Shown piece after piece: positions 48,984 through 58,300 of a DNA stretch of 64,000 bases. The number at the start of each line of letters is the position of its first letter. The first letter of the stretch is position 1. The notes beneath the pieces were generated by a model. It saw nothing but the letters and a program-made list of their open reading frames with translations, was not told the origin of the DNA and ran no database searches. Source of the stretch: Gammaproteobacteria bacterium. Lineage in GTDB: Bacteria; Pseudomonadota; Gammaproteobacteria; Pseudomonadales; Azotimanducaceae. A program made the translations under genes and the position numbers. The stretch spans positions 1 through 64,000 of the forward strand of contig JAPPGK010000074.1 of the NCBI GenBank assembly GCA_028821405.1, in the 5' to 3' direction.

Positions 48984-51777
48984 CTAATCAGGGAACTCCT
49001 TGAGTGGGGCCGCTACCAGGCCGAGGCGACGGGCTCGGGCGACTGCGTCCAGGCGGTCGCCCGCGCCAAGTTTGCGGTAGATGCGCCGGATGTGGTAGCG
49101 CACCCCGGCGACCGTCAGCCCAAGGCGCTCTGCAATCTCGCCGTCGCGCAAGGCCTCGAGCATGCCCAGCACCTCGAGTTCCCGCTGGGTGAAGCCGCTG
49201 GGCGGCGTCGGTCCCTGAGCGGTCGTGGAGAACGGCTAAGAGCCGCTCTGCAGGCACGGAAATGGCCGTCGGTGGATCGCTCTGAAGCAATGCTGCGAGC
49301 GCCGGGGCGCACGCGTCGTGTTCCCGGACGACGGCTCGGGTGTAGCCGGTCTGTGCGAAGAGACGGACGAGGTCCACCGCGTGCGGTGCTGTCGGCGCAC
49401 CCTCCTGTCGTTCGACGCGCACGGCAAGCGTGAGGGCGCGCATCTGGGTCCGGCGCAGGCCGGCATCCGCCGCCGCTTCGAGAAACCGGGCGGCAAAGCG
49501 GCGGGCGGCGTCCAACCGACCAGCCGCCAGGTGCAGCCGGAACCTCGCACACGAGAACGACTCCATCTCGCGCCACGTCTGTCCGTCCCGGTCGAGGCAG
49601 CCTTCGTCGTCCTCTGGCAGCGCGGCGAGCAGCCATGTGCGTTCGGCTTCGACGAGTCGGCCAGCGTCTGCGAGCAGCGACACAGTTTGCGATGCCAAAT
49701 AGCGCTCGATTACGGCTAGACCGCCAGCCTCCGCGAAGCCACGCATCCTGTCGACTGTGGCGAGCGCCGAGTCGAAGCCTTGTGCAAGCGAGAGTTCGAT
49801 GGCGACGCCACTCGCTGCAGCGTAGGCGGGAATAGGGCTGCCGCAGGCGACAACTGCGTCGAGACTACGCGTGGCGGCGTCGGGGTCGATGGCCCGGTTC
49901 CGTTCAAGATCGAGTTCCCGCCTGTGAACATCGACGAAGACCGACGGGGCTGGGTCGCGGACGAAATGCGCCCGAGCGGTTCGGCGAGCGTTCGCGTAGG
50001 AGGCCTCCGCGGCTGCGGGGCGGCCTTGGGCAAAAGCGACCTCGCCTTTGTGCAGTTCAACGAACATGGCCAGGTACGAGTCCCTCGCGGTAGCCCGTAG
50101 CGCCTGTTCGGCATGTTCGAGTGCCGTGTCGAATCGAGCCCGCATCTGGTCGGAAATGAAAAGCCCGAGTTCGAGAGTACCGCGCATCAGGGGGTCGAGA
50201 TCGGTCGCGGCGAGATGCTGCCTATAGTCTCTAAGCGTGGCCCGGTAGAGCGACCCGTCGAGGCGTTCGCCGCCGTTGAGGCAAAACAAACCTCGCACGA
50301 TGGCGTCGTCGAGTGCAAGCTCGTGGTCGGAAGCGGACTCGGCGATGTGGGCGGCTGCGGCGCGGTAGGTTCGGCGTGCCTTATCGAGCCGACCGGCGAA
50401 AAGGTCCACGACGCAGTGAGCGAGCGCGAGGCGTGGATTCGTTTCCGTCACTTCGGCGGTCAGGAATCGGTTCGCAGCCTGGAGCCGGATGAGGCCCTCG
50501 CTCAGCCACAGCCGCATGCCGCCGGCATCGAGGAGGATCTCGCCGGCGAGGGCGGGATCGCCCGCCTCGCTAGCGTGGCGCATGGCGGCGACGAAATCGC
50601 CCCGACGGCGTAGGGCTAGCGCGAGCCGCCGATGGACGTCGCGGAGGCGCTCGGGAGAATCCTGCGACTGCCGCTTCGTGCAGTAACGCCGGATTAGCGG
50701 GTGCAGTGTCCAGGTTTCGGTCCCTGCGATGCGAACCGACTGAAGTAGTCCGCGAACGGCGGGCATCGCATCGATCCGGTCCTTGAGGCCGGTGCCATCG
50801 AGAACCTCGTCGAGCAGTTCGGCGTCTGCCTGCTCGAAGAGGCCGAGGTCGAGAAGCAGTTCTCGGTCCGCGCGAGAGATTCCGCGCCAGAGCCGGGATT
50901 CGAGCCAGTTCCCTACGATCTGCCGAGTCTCGCCGTCGCCTCCGGCGTCGCGTTCCATCTGCAGGATGCGGAGCGCGAACGGCCAGCCGCGCGAGTCGCG
51001 CATCGCCGCGTCGAGCTGACGCCGTGAAAGCCCGGCGTCGAAGAAACGGGCAACGTCAGACTTCCCGAAGCGCAATCGCTCGGCGTTGAACACCGACGCA
51101 CGGCGTTCGAGCACCGGGGAGGCGATGTCGAGCGTGGCCGGTAGTTCGCGGCATGCGACGGCCACATGGAGGTTTGCCGGCGCGTGAGTCAGGAGAAACC
51201 CGATGAGGGCGTGCGAGCCCGGATCCGCGACCCGCTCGAGCTCGTCGAGTGCCAATACGCACGGTCCGTCGTGCCGGGCGACCGCGTCGAGGACCAGTGC
51301 GGTCCGGTTTGGGTGTGCGGCGTAGTGGCCAGTCCCCTCCTCGCGATCAAGCAGATCAACACCGGCGGCTTGGAGGGCGAGAGTCAGGTATGCGTCGAGG
51401 ACGTGTGGCACATCCTGGATGTCCAATGACAGCCAGGCCGTAAGAACGCCTTGTGCCCTTAGGCTGCGGCATGACTCCGCGAGCAAGGTAGTCTTACCGA
51501 ATCCTCCCGGCGCGTGCAGGATCGTGAGCGGACGTGCCGTCGGCCGGACGGCGGCGAGCAGCGTGGCCCGTTCGACGTACCCGGGCACCCGGTCAGGTAC
51601 GGTGACCCTTGTGCGCAGGAGCCATGGCGGCATCGCGAAATCGTCGAGGTGGGACTGCCGCCCCGCCGGTTCCGCTGTGTTGTCGGCGTTAGAGGTGAGC
51701 GCCACGGAAATGGTCTCTGACGTTGCTCCTGCTGACCCGATTCTACCCTTGGTCGCCGCTTCGGTCTTGGCGACCAC
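48984..51777 (-). pseudogene. LuxR-family LAL/MalT-type regulator with frameshift before the HTH
   Basis: A large ATP-dependent LuxR-type regulator. In frame from the GTG at 51777 (or 51705): Walker A HAPGGFGKTTLLAES, Walker B CVLALDELERV, STAND-type segments and a long helical TPR-like middle. The expected C-terminal DNA-binding domain is present but in the +1 frame: TQRELEVLGMLEAL, then GEIAERLGLTVAGVRYHIRRIYRKLGAGDRLDAVARARRLGLV, ending at 48984. The switch must lie between 49210 and 49236, where the HTH frame has its last upstream stop. One extra base (or two lost) explains it. Without a shift the protein is 929 aa with a meaningless tail. Its intact paralogue is at 51924. Pseudogene, sequencing error or programmed shift cannot be separated here. 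Confidence 0.8.
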
Positions 51778-51810
51778 TGCGCGTAGCGATAGTTGCCACG
51801 AAAGAGACCA

Positions 51811-51825
51811 CTATCACAGTGATAG
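51811..51825. promoter_or_regulatory. Palindrome CTATCAC-A-GTGATAG upstream of a LAL regulator gene
   Basis: Perfect seven-base arms around a central A, 34 bp before the GTG start of the minus-strand regulator, in the 146-bp gap between the two LAL genes. It fits an operator, possibly autoregulatory. Confidence 0.6.
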
Positions 51826-51923
51826 CCGACAGAACAGTCGCGAATCTGACCGATGTGGCTGAAGTCACCCCGGGCGCCGGCATGGCCAAGGATGGCGAGT
51901 CGGGCTTCACGCGCGAGCACCCG

Positions 51924-54659
51924 CTACTCGAGCTGACGTTCGCATTGATCGGGCAGGATGCCCAGCGAGCGGGCGCGTCGGACGGCCTCGTCACGGTTGC
52001 TCACGCGGAGCTCGTGGAAGATGTTGCGAACGTGGTAGCGAACACCGTGGATGGTCAGTCCCAGTGCGTTGGCGATATCCTCGTCGCGTTGAATAGCGAG
52101 CCGTGCGAGTACGTCCTTTTGCTTGCGGGTAAGCTGGGGCGACTCGTCCCCGTTTGCCCGTCGGACCGACGACCACAACCGTTTGGCGGTGCTGGCCAAC
52201 GTGCCGGCCGGCAACGACTCGGCGAACTGGCCCAGCAGGCCGGTCACAGCCCCACCGACCTGAACGAGAGGACGGTCGTATCCGGCCCCGCCATGCATTT
52301 CCAGGTACGCCTTCAGAGCCGCCGCGGCGGCCTCGTCGTTGCCGGCACGCACTTCAAGCGCCGTTGATAGCGCCAGTGCTCGAAACCAGGTCCGTTTCAG
52401 TCCACGATCGCACGCGACGTTGACGAGTTCGCGTACCAGGGTTCGGCCCGCCTCGAATCTGCCGAGTGCCGTGAGCACACGAATCCGGGCGCAACTCACC
52501 GACTCCATCTCGCGCCAGGTTTGCCCGGCGAGATCGACGCAACCGGCGTGGTCGGTGGGCAATCCGGTCGTGCGCCACAGTTGTTCAGCTTGTCCGGTTC
52601 GGCCGGCGTCGGAAAGAACGGAGACGTATTTCGCCGCTAGGAAGCGCCCGAGGGCGGTCAGTTCCATGCGTCGGGCGTGTTCCCACATCTCGTCCAACGT
52701 GGCGATGGCGTGGTCCACGCCAGCCAGTTCCAGGTCCAGTTCCGCTGTCACGTCGCTGGCCGCCGCGTACAAGGCGAACGGTGCGCCTTGTCCATAGACG
52801 TCCTTCCAGAGACGAGCACCGTGATCGCTAACCCTGAGAATCCGGTTGCGCTCTAGGCTCAGTTCGCGCAGGAGTACATCGGCGTGGGACGCTAGCGACG
52901 GATCATGCAGGAACCTCGCCTTCGCGGTATGTTGGCCGCTCCGATACCACTTCCGTGCGTCCTGTATTTCGCCGCGTGCCATCGCCATCTGACCGAACTC
53001 GAAATCGACCAGCACGTTCAGGTACGCGGAACGCCGACCGAGCTGGCGCACGCTGCGCCCGCGACGAAACGCGGACTCGAACTCCGCTTGGAGGCTGTGG
53101 AACAGGCACAGTCCCCAATTCGCCGTTGCCCTCCGCGTCAACGGCAGGCTGGGCACATCTGCGCAACGGCGGGCGGAGGCCAGGACCGCGATTGTGTTCG
53201 GGGCGTCGACAGGCTCGCACCCGGTCACCGCTAGCATGCCCCGAGCGATCTGCCAGTCCAGTTCGAAGTCAAGGCCCTGCTTACGATCGTTCCCGTGGGG
53301 CACCTGGTCGAATTGCCGTCGGGCCTCGCCCAGCCGTCCGGTTGCCATCAACACGACGCAGCGTGCCAGCAGAAGCCGCGGATTCGCTGCCATCGTTTCG
53401 TCCGTGAGGCAACGGCAGGCGGCGGCCAGACGACCCGAGCCATTGCGGATCCACCACTGCAAACACCCCGCCTCGAGCAACATCCGGCCAGCGAGATCCA
53501 GGTCGTCGGCGTCTGCGGCATGCCGCATGGCGGCGACGACTTCGCCTCGCCGCGCCAAGGCTTTGCCTATCCGGCGGTGAACATCCCGGTAGCGGTCCGG
53601 TGTGTTGCGCTGCCGTCTTTCGATGCAGTGCTCGCGCAGCAGGCGATGGAGCCGAAAAATATCCGGTGACGTCCCGATCCGTTCCAACAGCCCCGCGAGT
53701 CGCGGCATCCGCACGACGCGCGCAAATGCCTGCGGTGTATGCACCACCTCTTCGAGCAGGTCTTCGTCGATCCAGTCGAAGAGTCCGACGTCCAGGATCA
53801 GATCCCGATCGCCATCGGGGACGCCCTCCCAAAAGCGTCCCTCGATCCAATTGCCGATCACATCCCTAACGACGAACGGCGCTCTGACTGCCTGCGAATC
53901 CCGTCTGCCCCGGCGGCAGGCTTCGTTTCGGCAGATTTGCAGCGCAATGGGCCAGCCCGACGAGTTCTGGACCACTGCGGCGAGTTCACGCCGGGACAGC
54001 TTGAAGTCGAAGAACCGCGCGATGTCACCTTCGCTGAAGCGCAATTCGTCGGCGGTCAGGATCTGTGCGCCGCCACCGAGCACGGCATCGAGCGCGTCGA
54101 GGCCAACGGGTAGTTCGCGGCACGCCACGGCGACATGCAGGCACGGCGGCGCGTTCCTAAGCATATAGCTCAAGACCGACACCGACTCCGGATCGGTCAG
54201 TTTGTCAAGCTCGTCGAGGGCCAGGACGCAGGGTCTACCCCATTCCTCGAGCGACCGCAGAAGCAATGTGGCCTGCGGGGTCAGCGGTCGGATCTCAGCG
54301 GCTGCGTCTTCCAGGGGTTCAAGGACATCCAGACCTGCAGCGTGGAAGGCCAACACGAGATAGGCGGACAGCACCTCGGGCCCGTCTTCCCGGTCAAGGG
54401 TGAGCCACGCCGTCGGGACGCCGCGTTCAACGGCCTCCCGGCAGCTCGCTGCAAGCAGCGTCGTCTTGCCGAATCCGGCAGGGGCCATCAGCAACGTCAC
54501 CCGGTCCCGGATCAGATCGCATCGACCTTGTAGTCGGATGCGATCGCAGTAGCCATCAGTCGACTCTGGCACGGTCACCCGGTGTCGCAACATCCATGAC
54601 GGGGCGGACAGCCCGTCGCCGTCGTCCGTCGTCGTGGGGTTGTGATTCGATTCGCTCAT
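51924..54659 (-). CDS. LuxR-family LAL/MalT-type transcriptional regulator
   Basis: A 911-aa signal-responsive activator. N-terminal NTPase of the STAND class (Walker A MAPAGFGKTTLLAASC near residue 60, Walker B CVLALDELDKL), a long helical repeat middle that normally binds the inducer, and a C-terminal LuxR HTH (SPQLTRKQKDVLARLAIQRDEDIANALGLTIHGVRYHVRNIFHELRVSNRDEAVRRARSLG). MalT-like proteins use ATP and an inducer to oligomerise on DNA. It is the tandem paralogue of the frameshifted copy just downstream; both share WMLRHRVTVPE-like openings and the AVACRELPxxLD segment. ATG at 54659. Targets unknown; the two protease genes lie downstream in the other direction. Confidence 0.9.
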   Translation of the reverse strand: MSESNHNPTTTDDGDGLSAPSWMLRHRVTVPESTDGYCDRIRLQGRCDLIRDRVTLLMAPAGFGKTTLLAASCREAVERGVPTAWLTLDREDGPEVLSAYLVLAFHAAGLDVLEPLEDAAAEIRPLTPQATLLLRSLEEWGRPCVLALDELDKLTDPESVSVLSYMLRNAPPCLHVAVACRELPVGLDALDAVLGGGAQILTADELRFSEGDIARFFDFKLSRRELAAVVQNSSGWPIALQICRNEACRRGRRDSQAVRAPFVVRDVIGNWIEGRFWEGVPDGDRDLILDVGLFDWIDEDLLEEVVHTPQAFARVVRMPRLAGLLERIGTSPDIFRLHRLLREHCIERRQRNTPDRYRDVHRRIGKALARRGEVVAAMRHAADADDLDLAGRMLLEAGCLQWWIRNGSGRLAAACRCLTDETMAANPRLLLARCVVLMATGRLGEARRQFDQVPHGNDRKQGLDFELDWQIARGMLAVTGCEPVDAPNTIAVLASARRCADVPSLPLTRRATANWGLCLFHSLQAEFESAFRRGRSVRQLGRRSAYLNVLVDFEFGQMAMARGEIQDARKWYRSGQHTAKARFLHDPSLASHADVLLRELSLERNRILRVSDHGARLWKDVYGQGAPFALYAAASDVTAELDLELAGVDHAIATLDEMWEHARRMELTALGRFLAAKYVSVLSDAGRTGQAEQLWRTTGLPTDHAGCVDLAGQTWREMESVSCARIRVLTALGRFEAGRTLVRELVNVACDRGLKRTWFRALALSTALEVRAGNDEAAAAALKAYLEMHGGAGYDRPLVQVGGAVTGLLGQFAESLPAGTLASTAKRLWSSVRRANGDESPQLTRKQKDVLARLAIQRDEDIANALGLTIHGVRYHVRNIFHELRVSNRDEAVRRARSLGILPDQCERQLE

Positions 54660-55002
54660 ACCGAAAAGCCCGCCTAAGTCTCTTGGATGCGGTAGTAGCT
54701 CTCGCGCGAGTCAGGTTTCGATGCCGATGCTCCCCATCAATCGTCGGCCTGGATTGCTCCGCTAGGGTGACGCAACGTGCCTCACCACGGTGCATCGCCA
54801 TCCGAATGGCTTGGGCCGGGATTCTGCCGTCTTGGTAAACGCGCCTTGCGTTGGCCAACCACGACGGATTCGGATGCGGAGTCTACTTGTCCGATCATGG
54901 TCCTGTCATCCCCTGTCATCCTCGTGGACCATCCCCTCGCCGAGGCGTCGACGCAGTTGATCTGGGATGAGGCCGGGTCGGCTCCGCTGGCCGCTTCCTG
55001 CA

Positions 55003-55255
55003 ATGTGGCACAGAATCGTCGAGGAGGACGGCGGGATCGAGTATGTCGGCAGCATCGAGGGACCCTGCGCAGTCGGGCCCGCGCTGCTTGCAAGGTGACC
55101 TCGTGCGCTACGAGCTGCCGCCATGGGTGATCGAAACAATCCGTTTCGACGTTGCGCACGACTCCCTCGAAGACGCGGGCATCAACACGATCCCCGATCT
55201 GTCGACCGCCGTGAAGACTACGGACATCGCGCCCGCGCCGACGGCAATTTCCTGA
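55003..55255 (+). pseudogene. Possible decayed small gene (DUF2314-like?)
   Basis: Two overlapping plus-strand frames read like one protein broken by a shift near 55090: first MWHRIVEEDGGIEYVGSIEG and CAVGPALLA, then in the next frame GDLVRYELPPWVIETIRFD. The join resembles DUF2314-type domains (W, a glycine turn, a G-x-L segment, then GD.V.F). The evidence is by-eye pattern only. The rest of 54660-55370 (711 bp) shows no convincing gene. Confidence 0.25.
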
Positions 55256-55370
55256 CCACTGTGCACTAGCAGTCTGGAATCCCGGCACTAGTCCGTATGG
55301 AGTGCGACTACCAATGCCCGGTTCGTGAATACTCAAGCATGAGTGGGAAGTTCGCCGGAGGTTGAGTCCG

Positions 55371-58300
55371 ATGTCTGGGAATTCAGTCGTATGTGCCGTT
55401 GCCGTCTTGCTAGTGGCGGGTGTTGGCTACCTAGTTTGGATGGATTGGCGCCAGCAGGTCGCCGGGCCGCCGGGAACGCACGAACCGGACGTGCGGGAGA
55501 TGGACCGGCTCGCGGAGGAAGGCGCCAAGTCGTTGATCGCGGCGGAGAGCCGGTTGATCGACGTGGCCGACGGGCAAACGCAGGGGGCGGAAAACCCACC
55601 GGCGATGGCACCGCCCGGCTTCGAGCCGTCGCCGCTCCCGGCAAGCGAGCCGGTACCGCCGGCGGGATACGCGTTCGTGGCGTCCCACGAGGTCGAGTGG
55701 GGGCGGATGACGGCTGCCGACGTCGAACGGGCGCCGTCGACGCCGCCGGCCTGGATGGCGTCGGGCGTGGCGGATCTCCTGGCGCAGACGGAAGCTGCCG
55801 GGAGGGACTGGACCTACGGCTGGGTGCAGCTGGCCGAAGACGACGGTGCCGAAGCGCTCCAGAGCGTGCTGGAGGTCGAGGGTGGCGAGGTGCTCGGGCA
55901 GTCGGGACCCATTGTGCGGGCGCGGCTGCCGGGAGACGCGGCGCAGCTACAGGCAATCGCCGCGGCGGCGCCGGTAGCCGGCGTCGGCACGTGGCCGGTG
56001 CAGCAGAAGATTCTCGGCGACCTCCCGGAACGGGCTCTTGCGAACGCGCACGACGAGGCGCCCGTGTGGATCACGCTGATGGACGGCGACCCGGACCGCC
56101 GCTGGCGTCGCGCGCTCGTGAACAAGGGTGCGGAGGTCGGGCATTTCGACCCGGCGATCCGCACCTACGCGGCAACGCTGCCGCTCGGCGTCCTCGAGCA
56201 GGTAGCACGCGCGGACTACGTGCTGGCGATCGAACCCATCGGCCGGCTGGAACCAGCGCTGGAGTTCATGACGTCGGTTATGGGTGCGGACGGGGTGCGC
56301 GTCTACGACGAGTCGAAAGGGCTGTTTTCGGGCGTGGGCGGCGCATCGGTCCCGGTGGGGATCATGGATACCGGCTTCAATCTCAACCACGCCGACCTCT
56401 CGTCCAACCGGCGCAGCATCTGCGGGCTGAACTTCGTCAAGGATACGGATTACGGGGAAGCGGACGAAGTCATGTGGTATGACTCGAACGGTCATGGCAG
56501 CTATGTGTCGGGCGTCCTGCTGGGCAACGGTGCGGTGAACCGGAGCCGGGCGGGGCTGGCACCCTTGGTGCAGGACATCCGCGTCGCCAGGGTAGTCGGC
56601 GATTACTCTTCGGCGCTCGCTTGGGGCCGTGCCATGGACTGGTTCGCGACACCGACGGATTGCGGCGAAGGGACGGCCCGCAAGGCGCTTGTCATCAACG
56701 CCAGCGTAGGTTTCCGATCCAACATCTGGGGCGGCCGGTCCGTCGTGGAACGGAAGATCGACGCCTCGGTGAGCACGGCGCGGCAGCTCTTCGTCGTGGC
56801 GGTGGGCAACGCAGGTGACGACGCCTTCATAAGCACGGCGGGTGCCAAGAACGGGCTCGCGGTCGGCGCCACCGAGCATCACGGCGACATCGCCGCCTTC
56901 AGCGGCCGCGGCCCGACCTACGACGGGCGGCTGTTCCCAAAGGTCGTTGCATTGGGTTCGTCAGTCGCGACTACCCGCGGCGCGGCGTGGGGCGTTGACT
57001 ACGGTAGGGTCGGTGGAACGAGCATCGCGTCGCCGGCGGTCGCCGGGGTTGCCGCCATGGTGATGGACGCCGCCCCGGGACTGCGCGAGGAGCCGGCGGC
57101 GGTGCGTGCGCTGCTCATGGCGAGAGCGATCAAGCCCGAGACGCTGTTGGCGGACCCGGACGGGTTTCGGGCGCACAACACCGACGGGCCGGGACGGATG
57201 CAGAACATCTACGGTCTGGGCATGGTTTCGGCGCGCACGGCGGTGCTTGACCGGGACGGGGAGGACGGCTGGACTGGCGGTGCTGCGGGGTTCGACATGG
57301 AAGTCGGCGACTACGCGTACTACGACGTCGAGGTACCACCGGGGGCGAGCCGGCTGGACGTGGTGCTGACCTGGGACGAACCGGCAGCGGAACTGGTCAA
57401 CGATGCGGTGCTCCACGATCTCGACCTGTGGGTGGACCGGGACGTGGAATGCGGCGAGGCCGCAGCGTGCGGGCAGTACCGGTCGCGGTCCCGGCGCGAC
57501 AACGTGGAATGGGTGATCGTGCGCAACCCGCCGCCCGGGACGTACCGCGTCAAGGCGCTGCCGAACCGGATCTTCGGGGCGGCGCCAAGGGCGGGGCTGG
57601 CCTGGACGGTGGTCCGGGGCCACTCGATGCCGTCGCTCGCCGTGGCGGTCGAGGAGGCGGAGATCGAGGTTGCGCCGGACGAGCCGTTCGACGTGTCGGT
57701 GACGGTGTCCTCTGATGGCTACGTCGCGTCAGGCACCGTACTGCGGGTGGATTGCCGTGCTCCGGACACGTCTGGCGCCTGCGACCTGGCCGTCGTCGCC
57801 GGTGCCGACAGCCGCACGACCCGCGAGGACGGGCGCGAAGTGTCGCTCGGGCGAAACCTGAACCTGGGGATCGGTGTGTACGCCCTGGGCGAACTCGGTC
57901 CGGACGAGGAGCAGACCGTGACCTTCCGGATGATCGGGAGACGCGAGGGCAGTGTGCGGATGCACTTCACGGCCATGGGGTGGAACGCGGCGTTCGATTC
58001 GGCTTCGGTGGATGTTGCCGTTGGCGATCCGCCGGGCGATCCGCCGACACCGGCGAGCAGGCCAGCGAACGACGACTTTGCCGCCGCCATGCGACTGGAG
58101 GGGCCGGAAGGCCAAACGGGCGTGGACCTGTTGCACGCGACGGCTGAAGTCGGCGAGCCGGACCTGTCGCCGTTTCCGTATCTCCCGGGCCCGCGTAGGA
58201 CGGGGGTGCGGACGGTTTGGTTCTCGTGGACTGCGCTCGATGCGGGCTTGGTACGGTTCACGCTGCCGCAGCGCTTGCGCAACGACTACAGCCCATCTGT

